64,000 nt of DNA, taken from NCBI GenBank assembly GCA_026874595.1, contig CM049306.1, positions 1,068,019-1,132,018 on the forward strand, read 5' to 3'. The notes under the pieces were generated by a model. The model did not search any database, was not told where the DNA came from, and saw nothing but the letters and a program-made list of their open reading frames with translations. This document shows, piece after piece, positions 44,440-54,835 of the stretch. The DNA is from Sipunculus nudus. Its lineage: Eukaryota; Annelida; Sipuncula; Golfingiida; Sipunculidae. The position numbers and the translations under genes are program-made. Each line of letters begins with the position of its first letter. Position 1 is the stretch's first letter.

Positions 44440-45009
44440 ATGGGTACGGAATTTAAACCAAATGAAATTATACCACAATTAAGAGAAAATAGGAGCTTAT
44501 TGTATACGTTAAAGAAAAATGAACTTGAAATTGTTGCTCTACATTTAAATATTGACATCATGGATGTATGCACTGTAGAGGGTTTAAGAAATGTACTTAA
44601 GAAATCATTATATGGTGATGTAGAAAGTAAAGAGGAATCTGATTTGGAGGAAAAACCTATTAAGGAACCTCTTGGGGCAACAGCTATTGACCCGATAGAA
44701 CTAGAATTGAGAAAGTATGAACTTAAATTGAAATATGAAGCTCAAGTTGAAACAGATAAATTGAAATATGAAGCAGAAACAGAAATCCGTAGATGTGAAA
44801 TCGAAAGAGAAACGCAAATTAAGTTGAAAGAGTTAGAGTTACAAAATCCTCAAAATCATAAAGCACATGAGCCGTCTGAATTCCTATTCAGAAATTCGAC
44901 AAAAGTACCTCCCTTCAATGAAAACGAAGTGGAGCGTTATTTCAGTTATTTTGAACGGGTGGCCACTTTAATGGCTTGGCCTAAAGGCCAGTGGACCCTG
45001 TTGTTATAA
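44440..45009 (+). pseudogene. gag: Retrotransposon gag, N-terminal part, closed by an in-frame TAA
   Basis: The start at 44440 has a good context (A at -3, G at +4). The 189 residues contain an N-terminal helix-rich segment with KKNELEIVALHL, then a charged coiled-coil stretch around residues 85-135 rich in LKYEAE and EIERE. The C-terminus, VPPFNENEVERYFSYFE then WPKGQW, is the beginning of the SCAN-like capsid domain. The TAA at 45007-45009 falls inside this domain, and the same frame stays open from 45010 on. The stop therefore looks like a point mutation or a read-through codon rather than a natural gag end. It acts in particle assembly in intact relatives. Confidence 0.8.
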
Positions 45010-48000
45010 AGCGTTCTGGTTGGTCGCGCACAGGACGTTTACACTGCGCTCACAGACGAACAATGCAGGGATTACGACACTGTAAAAGAGGTCATTCTGA
45101 GAGCCTATGAATTAGTCCCCGAAGCGTATCGCTTAAAATTTAGGAATGCCACCAAAAGAGAAAATCAAACTCATGTTGAATATGCTAGAGACAAAGAAAG
45201 TGCATTTAATAGATGGTGTCAGTCTATGAAAATTGATCAGGACTTTGAAAAACTCAAACAACTAATTTTGATAGAAGAGTTCAAAAGGCATATCCGTAGT
45301 GACATTAAAATATTTTTGGATGAACATAAAGTAAGGAATGTAAACGAGGCTGGTGTCCTGGCAGATGAATTTGCCTTGACGCACCGCCCCAGTTATACCA
45401 GTCACAGGAGGAGGTATGGTGAGAAAAGAGAAGGTAGCAAAAGCCCAAAACTGGGTCGGAGAAAGGGTAGTCCCTACTATCGGGGTCACTCCGGCTCAGG
45501 TAAACCACAGTCCAATCATGGTAAACCCCAGTATAAAAGTCAATCTGACTCTCCTGCTCAACATAAAGAGGGACAACCTAGGACTGGACCTAAATATTGT
45601 ACATTCTGTGAGTTCAAGGGGCATACAGAATCTGAGTGTTACAGAAAAAGATACGGTCAAAGTAAGCCTAAACCTAATGCGTTAACTGTTACGCAGAGCA
45701 TGAAACCTGTAACAATGCCCAGTAAACTAGAGACTAAAGGTGAAACACAAAGCCCTGTCCACGAGAGCTTTCAGCCCTTTGTGTCAGATGGCTTTGTTCA
45801 GTTAGAGGGTAACCATGCAAGAAAGGCCCGTGTTAAAATCTTAAGGGATACCGGGGCAACCCAAAGCCTCGTTTTGAAATCTGTTCTTCCCTTCTCTCAA
45901 GAGAGTTACGCGGGGTGTTCAGTTCTAGTCCAGGGCGTTAATTCGGAATTTTTAGAAGTTCCATTACACAGAGTGAAACTAGAATCTGATTTAGTCTCTG
46001 AATTTGTAACTGTAGGAGTTTGTTCAAAGTTGCCAGCAGAGGGCATTTCGCTCCTCCTAGGCAACGATTTAGCTGGTGACAGAGTGAAAATTGATCCCAG
46101 AATGACAAAATTGCCGAGCACTGATAGGGACACAGACCTGCTCCAGCAGGAGTTTCCGGGCGTATTTCCAGGCTGTGTAGTGACTCGAGCGATGAGTAAA
46201 AAGGCAAGTCTGAAACCAGAGAGTTCTGTACTTGACCTCTCGCAAACCTTTATGGCGCATTCAAACGATGACGTCAGTGGCTTAAAGCCCGTTACACGAG
46301 TAAATATTAAATCGCCCGCGTGTGACCCAAGTGGCACACCAAGTCCAAAGGACTCGACTACAAATGTAGTCCAGGGCAAACAGACCCTGAATAGAAATCT
46401 CCAAAGGAGTACAAACGGCGTGAAATTGCCTGATCAAAATGGGCATGAACAGTTAAAGAAGGATAGGAGTGTAAAGAATGTAGAAGTTAGCATGAAAACT
46501 GATGATTTGATAGAAATGCAAAAGAAAGATCCTGATATTGCCTCCCTTAGAGAAAATGCCTTGACTAAAGAGGAAGCAGATAAAGTTCCAACTTGTTTCA
46601 CCTTACAGAATGATGTACTAGTCAGAAAATATAGACCTCCCACCATACCAGCGGACGAAACGTGGAATACTCTTTATCAAATTGTAGTTCCCCCCGAGTA
46701 TCGCCCAGAAATCTTAAAACTTGCACATGATCATCCTATGGCAGGACATTTGGGTGTCAGGAAAACCAAACACAAAATTCTCCAACACTTCTATTGGCCC
46801 AAGTTAAAACGAGACGTGGCGAAATACTGTAAAACTTGTCATGTGTGTCAAATGATTGGAAAACCAACCCACCAAATTAGTCCTGCGCCACTCTCGCCCA
46901 TACCAACAACACATGATGCGTTTGAATCAATAATACTTGACTGTGTAGGACCGCTAAGAAAAACTAAACATGGCAATGAATATGTTCTAACAATCATGTG
47001 TACTGCAACTAGATTTCCAGAAGCAATTCCTCTTAGAACTATATCTGCAAAGAAAATTGTTGAAGCTCTGGTTAAATTTTTTACTACTTTTGGCTTACCA
47101 AGAACAATACAAACGGATCAAGGTTCAAATTTCATGTCAAATATATTTGCCCAGGTTATGGAAGAGCTAGGCATAAAACACTACAAATCCAGTGCCTACC
47201 ATCCTGAGAGTCAAGGTGCTCTAGAGCGATTTCATCAAACTCTCAAAAACATGATTAGAGCTTATTGTCTTGACACTGGGAACCAGTGGGATGAGGGTTT
47301 ACCCTTTTTGATATTTGCAGCCCGAGAAGCAGTGCAAGAAAGCTTAGGGTTTAGCCCTTTTGAATTAGTGTATGGGCACTGTGTAAGAGGCCCCCTGGCG
47401 GTGTTAAAAGACACTTGGATGGAAAACAGTTCTCAAAGTAGCTTGTTAAAATATGTTCAGGAATTCAAGGAGAAATTAAGTAGGGCAAATGAAATCGCCC
47501 AAGAACATTTAAAGAAAGCCCAAAACAAAATGAAAGTATGGTATGACAAAAAGACGACAAAAAGAGAATTTAAACCTGGTGATAAAGTTCTGGTATTATT
47601 CCCAATTCCAGGACATCCCCTGCAAGCAAAATACTCTGGACCATACAAAATTGTTGAGAAGAAATCAGATTTGAATTATGTGATTGATACTCCTGAACGT
47701 AGAAAGTTGCATCAACTTTGTCATATAAATATGTTGAAAGAATATCATGACAGATCAGCAGAAACATGTCAATCTAGTCCTCCCCAAACAAATTTGATAC
47801 TCATTAAAGAAACTGAAAAGAATGCCGAGGATGTTCTCATGAAGAAAACTGAACATCCTGTAAAACTGAACAACTCTGATATTTTAAATAATGTAGATCA
47901 GAAATTGTCACATTTGGATTTCGATCAGTTATCAGAGTTGAAGGAAATCCTGCTAAATTATTACTCTTTATTTCCTGATGTCCCCAGTAGAACTAATGTA

Positions 48001-48267
48001 CTACAGCATGATGTAGACGTTGGAGATGCTTCCCCTATTAAACAGGCACCATATAGAGCTGGTCCCCAACAGTTACAAGCCATAAAGAATGAAATAAAGT
48101 ATATGATAGAGAATGATATTATTGAAAACAGCAGTAGTGCCTGGAGTTCCCCATGTTTGTTGATAAAGAAGCCTGATATGACCTACAGATTTTGTACAGA
48201 CTATCGAAAAGTTAACACTGTAACAATAACATACTTACCCTTTGCCCAGAGTGGAAGATTGCATTGA
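45010..48267 (+). pseudogene. pol: Retrotransposon gag C-terminus, protease, integrase and RT N-terminus
   Basis: Same frame as gag; the first ATG is at 45226, but homology to the capsid starts at 45010. Numbering from 45226: CCHC knuckle C125-C128-H133-C138. Retroviral-type protease with DTGA at 208-211 and LLLGND at 276-281. Integrase zinc site H503-H508-C538-C541; catalytic D572, D631 and E667 with the D-35-E spacing; GPY/F-type module at about 801-812. RT begins near 905 with IENSSSAWSSPCLLIKK and TDYRKVN. Integrase therefore precedes RT. The frame is lost just after TDYRKVN and ends at a TAA-type stop at 48267. The integrase motifs look intact; the RT does not. Confidence 0.88.
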
Positions 48268-49288
48268 TAGGATTGGATCTGCTACGTATATTAGCAAGTT
48301 AGATCTGTTAAAAGGTTATTGGCAGGTACCTCCTACCGAACGGGCTAAGCAAATATCTGCGTTTGTAACGCCAAACGGTTTGTTCCAGTACAAAGTTATG
48401 CCCTTCGGAATGAAAAATGCGCCAGTCTGCTTCATGAGACTTATGAATTGTGTATTATCTGGCTTAGATAACTGTACTTGCTATATTGATGTTGTTGTTG
48501 TATACAATCACATATGGGAAGATCATAAACAAAGTTTGGTAGAACTCTTTGAGAGACTGAAAAAAGCAGGATTGACAGTTAATCTTGCCAAGAGTGATTT
48601 TTGTCGTGCAACTGTAACATATTTAGGGCACGAAGTAGGTCAAGGTTGTGTAAAACCAATTGCCAGTAAAGTATCTGCTATCGTAGAATTTCCAGTTCCT
48701 ACTAATCGCAAGGAACTAATGCGATTCTTAGGAATGACTGGGTATTACAGGAAATTTTGTCAAAACTTTGCAGAAGTTGTAAATCCGTTAACGGACCTAT
48801 TAAAAAAGGACAGAAAATTCCATTGGAATAAAAACTGTCAAAATGCTTTTGAAAGAGCCAAAGCTATATTACAAAGTGCACCTGTGTTACAGGCTCCAAA
48901 TTTTGATAAACCGTTTTCTCTCATGACGGATGCCAGCGATTGCGGTGTAGGCGCTGTGCTCATCCAAGACGATGACTTTAACATAAGTCATCCGGTTTGC
49001 TACTATTCAAAGAAATTTTTACCTCATCAAAAGAATTATTCTACTATTGAAAAGGAAACTCTGTCACTATTGATGGCGTTACAGCACTTTGAAGTATATT
49101 TGGGCTCTACGCCGTATGATATAACTGTTTATACAGATCATAATCCCATAACATTTCTTCATAAGATGAAGAATAATAATCAGAGATTAATGAGTTGGAG
49201 TCTAGCCCTGTCAGAGTTTAACATAGTTATCAAACACATCAAGGGCTCCGATAACATAATCGCTGATACGTTATCGAGACGTCATTAA
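48242..49288 (+). pseudogene. pol: Retrotransposon RT (palm) and RNase H, frameshifted, active site mutated
   Basis: Continues the RT in the +1 frame relative to the upstream part; the frame change lies at about 48225-48242. Numbering from 48242: SKLDLLKGYW has the first catalytic Asp at 21. QYKVMPFGMKNAP is at 49-61. The catalytic box reads YIDV at 81-84 (48482-48493) where YIDD is expected, so the second Asp is lost. RNase H follows, with TDAS, an IEKETLSLL Glu, YTDHNP and the final NIIADTLSRR. The reading frame ends after DTLSRRH, with no integrase downstream, which confirms the altered domain order. No catalytic activity is expected. Confidence 0.88.
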
Positions 49289-49508
49289 TTTTGATCTGAT
49301 GATTGACTCTTGTTATAGCCTCGGACATGTTTTGTCCTTTGGAAGAGTTGTATTACATATATTACATGTATTAAGATATTGCTGATTATACTATTTGTGA
49401 TGATAATTAATTAGCTGTAAGAAGCATAAACTAATGCTTAAGATGTCAAACTACTCATATACTCGTCATACAGTGCTAATGCTTTGCTCTCCTTACCTTC
49501 TTTCTTTT
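49289..49508 (+). other. Retrotransposon 3' untranslated region
   Basis: 220 bp between the pol stop and the polypurine tract. Short frames only; no env-like gene. Confidence 0.6.
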
Positions 49509-49519
49509 AAGGGTGGGGG
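49509..49519 (+). other. Polypurine tract
   Basis: AAGGGTGGGGG immediately precedes the TGTTGC start of the 3' LTR, the expected primer for plus-strand synthesis. Confidence 0.65.
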
Positions 49520-49854
49520 TGTTGCATGGACGTCACCCGGACATCGGAAGATGGCGCCACGAAGTGGTGTGGCCGCCCCCGTTTCCACGCTTATGGATCC
49601 ACCCCGCTATCAGTGACTACTGACGCGCTTTTAGAAACATAAAAACTATTCTTGGACCATTCAGTACTGGTTTTGCAATTCTGCCGGCGCTATCGTTTCT
49701 CTCAAGCAAAACCACAAACTTCTGCGGTTTTCACCCATTGTTGAAAACCTATAAAACGAACTCGCCTGCAGTACGAGGCGGGACTATTGACTTTACTACG
49801 CCACGTTACAGTTTTCCCCGGGGACCGTGACCGTGGGCTCTTGGTCCCAAAGCC
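49520..49854 (+). repeat. 3' LTR, truncated to its first 335 bp
   Basis: Matches 43553-43887 without gaps and with about 4 substitutions, including a TATA box at 49750-49756. It stops at CCCAAAGCC and joins satellite sequence CAAACAGATACC. The remaining ~396 bp of LTR, including the CA end, are missing, and no target duplication can be seen. The junction has a 2-bp CC overlap. Confidence 0.85.
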
Positions 49855-52800
49855 AAACAGATACCCTCTTAGTACCGCTGCCTGTGTATACACCAGCACA
49901 TAATCAACTAATACCAAACAGATACCCTCTTAGTACCGCTGCTTGTGTATACACCAGCACATAATCAACTAATACAAAACAGATACCCCCTTAGTACCGC
50001 TGCCTGTGTATACACCAGCACATAATCAACTAATACCAAACAGATACCCTCTTAGTACCGCTGCCTGTGTATACACCAGCACATAATCAACTAATACCAA
50101 ACAGATACCCTCTTAGTACCGCTGCTTGTGTATACACAAGCACATCATCAACTAATACCAAACAGATACCCTCTTAGTACCGCTGCCTGTGTATACACCA
50201 GCACATAATCAACTAATACCAAACAGATACCCTCTTAGTACCGCTGCTTGTGTATACACAAGCACATAATCAACTAATACCAACCAGACATCCACTTAGT
50301 ACCGCTGCCTGTGTATACACCAGCACATTATCAACTAATACCAAACAGATACCCTCTTAGTACCGCTGCCTGTGTATACACCAGCACATAATCAACTAAT
50401 ACCAAACAGATACCCTCTTAGTACCGCTGCCTGTGTATACACCAGCACATAATCAACTAATACCAAACAGATACCCTCTTAGTACCGCTGCCTGTGTATA
50501 CACCAGCACATAATCAACTAATACCAAACAGATACCCTCTTAGTACCGCTGCTTGTGTATACACCAGCACATAATCAACTAATACAAAACAGATACCCCC
50601 TTAGTACCGCTGCCTGTGTATACACCAGCACATAATCAACTAATACCAAACAGATACCCTCTTAGTACCGCTGCCTGTGTATACACCAGCACATAATCAA
50701 CTAATACCAAACAGATACCCTCTTAGTACCGCTGCTTGTGTATACACAAGCACATCATCAACTAATACCAAACAGATACCCTCTTAGTACCGCTGCCTGT
50801 GTATACACCAGCACATAATCAACTAATACCAAACAGATACCCTCTTAGTACCGCTGCCTGTGTATACACCAGCACATAATCAACTAATACCAAACAGATA
50901 CCCTCTTAGTACCGCTGCTTGTGTATACACAAGCACATAATCAACTAATACCAAACAGATACCCCCTTAGTACCGCTGCCTGTGTATACACCAGCACATA
51001 ATCAACTAATACAAAACATATACCCTCTTAGTACCGCTGCCTGTGTATACACCAGCACATAATCAACTAATACCAAACAGATACCCTCTTAGTACCGCTG
51101 CCTGTGTATACACCAGCACATAATCAACTAATACCAAACAGATACCCTCTTAGTACCGCTGCTTGTGTATACACCAGCACATAATCAACTAATACAAAAC
51201 AGATACGCCCTTAGTACCGCTGCCTGTGTATACACCAGCACATAATCAACTAATACCAAACAGATACCCTCTTAGTACCGCTGCCTGTGTATACACCAGC
51301 ACATAATCAACTAATACCAAACAGATACCCTCTTAGTACCGCTGCTTGTGTATACACAAGCACATCATCAACTAATACCAAACAGATACCCTCTTAGTAC
51401 CGCTGCCTGTGTATACACCAGCACATAATCAACTAATACCAAACAGATACCCTCTTAGTACCGCTGCCTGTGTATACACCAGCACATAATCAACTAATAC
51501 CAAACAGATACCCTCTTAGTACCGCTGCTTGTGTATACACAAGCACATAATCAACTAATACCAAACAGATACCCCCTTAGTACCGCTGCCTGTGTATACA
51601 CCAGCACATAATCAACTAATACCAAACAGATACCCTCTTAGTACCGCTGCCTGTGTATACACCAGCACATAATCAACTAATACCAAACAGATACCCTCTT
51701 AGTACCGCTGCTTGTGTATACACAGTCACATCATCAACTAATACCAAACAGATACCCCGCTGCCTGTGTATACACCAGCACATAATCAACTAATACCAAA
51801 CAGATACCCTCTTATAGTACCGCTGCCTGTGTATACACCAGCACATAATCAACTAATACCAAACAGATACCCTCTTAGTACCGCTGCTTGTGTATACACC
51901 AGCACATAATCAACTAATACAAAACAGATACCCTCTTAGTACCGCTGCCTGTGTATACACCAGCACATAATCAACTAATACCAAACAGATACCCTCTTAG
52001 TACCGCTGCCTGTGTATACACCAGCACATAATCAACTAATACCAAACAGATACCCTCTTAGTACCGCTGCTTGTGTATACACCAGCACATAATCAACTAA
52101 TACAAAACAGATACCCCCTTAGTACCGCTGCCTGTGTATACATCAGCACATAATCAACTAATACCAACCAGATACCCTCTTATAGTACCGCTGCCTATGT
52201 ATACACCAGCACATAATCAACTAATACCAAACAGATACCCTCTTAGTACCGATGCCTGTGTATACACCAGCACATAATCAACTAATACCAAACAGATACC
52301 CCCTTAGTACCACTGCCTGTTTATACACCAGCACATAATCAACTAATACAAAACAGATACCCCCTTAGTACCGCTGCCTGTGTATACACCAGCACATAAT
52401 CAACTAATACCAAACAGATACCCTCTTAGTACCACTGCCTGTGTATACACCAGCACATAATCAACTAATACCAAACAGATACCCTCTTAGTACCGCTGCC
52501 TGAATATACACCAGCACATAATCAACTAATACCAAACAGATACCCCCTTAGTACCGCTGCTTGTGTATACACCAGCACATAATCAACTAATACAAAACAG
52601 ATACCCCCTTAGTACCGCTGCCTGTGTATACACCAGCACATAATCAACTAATACCAAACAGATACCCTCTTAGTACCGCTGCCTGTGTATACACCAGCAC
52701 ATAATCAACTAATACCAAACAGATACACTCTTAGTACCGCTGCTTGTGTATACGCAAGCACATCATCAACTAATACCAAACAGATACCCTCTTAGTACCG

Positions 52801-53445
52801 CTGCCTGTGTATACACCAGCACATAATCAACTAATACCAAACAGATACCCTCTTAGTACCGCTGCCTTTGTATACACCAGCACATAATCAACTAATACCA
52901 AACAGATACCCTCTTAGTACCGCTGCTTGTGTATACACAAGCACATAATCAACTAATACCAAACAGATACCCCCTTAGTACCGCTGCCTGTGTATACACC
53001 AGCACATAATCAACAAATACCAAACAGATACCCTCTTAGTACCGCTGCCTGTGTATACACCAGCACATAATCAACTAATACCAAACAGATACCCTCTTAG
53101 TACCGCTGCTTGTGTATACACGAGCACATCATCAACTAATACCAAACAGATACCCTCTTAGTACCGCTGCCTGTGTATACACAAGCACATCATCAACTAA
53201 TACCAAACAGATACCCCCTTAGTACCGCTGCCTTTGTATACACCAGCACATAATCAACTTATACCAAACAGATACCCTCTTAGTACCGCTGCCTGTGTAT
53301 ACACCAGCACATAATCAACTAATACCAAACAGATACCCTCTTAGTACCGCTGCTTGTGTATACACAAGCACATCATCAACTAATACCAAACAGATACCCT
53401 CTTAGTACCGCTGCCTGTGTATACACCAGCACATCATATACACCA
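49855..53445. repeat. 61-bp satellite, right block, about 59 copies with a 610-bp higher-order repeat
   Basis: Same unit as 40524-43552. A distinctive variant, GCTTGTGTATACACAAGC followed by ACATCATC, recurs at about 50131, 50741 and 51351, exactly 610 bp (10 units) apart. The variant is a perfect 18-bp palindrome. Irregular short units near 51750 and the CACATCATATACACCAG steps at 53430-53465 mark degeneration at the end. Confidence 0.95.
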
Positions 53446-54835
53446 GCACATCATATATACACCAGCACATTGCTGGCCCTGCATTTGTCACCTTGCTAGC
53501 ATAGTCTCAAAGGTAAATCAAGAAGACAAGATTAATTACTGGATTGAAGGAAGTGAACAAGCTAGAAGGCAGGGTTCAAAGGCAGCAACGAAGAAATTCA
53601 AAGGTTAATTATGTTTTCAAGCATATTTCATTTTAAAATTTGTTTATACCTCATTTGGTTTTTCTGTATCATAAACTGAAAATACTGTTAGTTTTATTTC
53701 AATGTGACTCAGTCAATTATATTAAAGGTATGTGTTTGTTGTCTATAGTGAGAATTCCTGAAATTATTGAAGTAACCCAAACTGTTCATACATCCAGTCT
53801 ATCGCCTGACACTGCACTGACCTAGATTTTTATTCTGCCATGCAGCAGCACAGCTTCACACTGTTGAAAATTGGTGTAGGAAATACCTTTGTGCTGTGTA
53901 GTATGTACTCTTATTCTGAGTCATGTAGGTGTTATTTCTGACAAAAGTTGGAATACAAACTTGCTTAACACATCTAATCAATTATTTCAGAGCCAATATG
54001 GAATGAGATTAATATATACACAATGAACAGTTTTATCAGGGGTTTGTTTCGGTGAGACTGATGACACAGCATGCCCTGCCTGTACAGGAGGTGATGAGCT
54101 GCTGTTTACGTACATTGTGGCTGCCATCTGATTGGCGCCCACTGTGGCTTTGCACCTCCCCCGCTAAATCTGAACTGGCATGAGCACATATAAAACATTT
54201 TACTGCAAAACAACATTACTTCATTCATGAAACATGATTTATTTCAGTTATTAGCAGTATTAGAAACATGTCTGCCAAAATCTAGCTCAGATAACAACTT
54301 CTCAGAATGCAGTCAGAGTACAAGTGAACCGTTGTAGATATTTATTAAACTCCATGTTGCCCAGTAATGCCCCCTAGAATTTATAGCGGAACCCGGTCTT
54401 TAAATGTAAAAAGGAATTTAAAAGGGAATTTTTACTTGAAATTGCAAAAGAAAATTCAAAACTGCAACATACAGCAGAGCGCCATTTTTCAAAATGCCTA
54501 ATTTCCCAAAATTTGTTTTTCTGAAATTCAAAATCAGGAACCGAAAATTTATTCGTATTAACAAAATATTTTCAAGCATGTAAATAACTCAAAAAAATTT
54601 TTTGTAATAACCATTCACAAGGGCCTGTAACCAGGTGTTTAAGCCCAGTGGTGACCTTAATTAATTAGTTCTGAGCCGATGTTGTCTCTGGGCAAATGTG
54701 TGAAAACTACAGCTAGTCCCGCAATGCTAGGTTCCCTATACCCCAAGAAAGTGATTGAGCAGTTTCTCCAAGAGCACCTGTTGTATTAACCAATATCTTG
54801 TTTGTATTCAAGCAAGCATAGTTAATCTGCATGGG
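53446..54835. other. Unique sequence between satellites
   Basis: No repeat array. A plus-strand open frame ends near 53608 with KVNQEDKINYWIEGSEQ and QGSKAATKKFKG, and a GTTAAT follows. It looks somewhat protein-like but has no recognisable family or convincing acceptor. Nothing else is seen. Confidence 0.4.

Larger units (their letters stand above)
43553..49854 (+). mobile_element. Ty3-type LTR retrotransposon, Gmr1-like, degenerate
   Basis: A 731-bp 5' LTR, primer-binding site, one gag-pol reading frame with lesions, polypurine tract and a truncated 3' LTR. Domain order is gag, CCHC knuckle, protease, integrase, then reverse transcriptase and RNase H. That is the Ty1/copia order in a Ty3-type element, the hallmark of the Gmr1 clade. 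The gag region resembles the SCAN-related capsid of Gmr1-like elements. Lesions are an in-frame stop in gag, a frameshift in RT, and loss of the second Asp of the RT catalytic motif. It is inserted in the 61-bp satellite. The 335 bp of LTR present at both ends differ at only about 4 positions, so the insertion looks recent. Confidence 0.9.

Noticed and set aside
45906-46379. Minus-strand frames inside the retrotransposon (157 codons and shorter)
   Set aside because: Shadows of the gag-pol frame; no domains and no independent signals.
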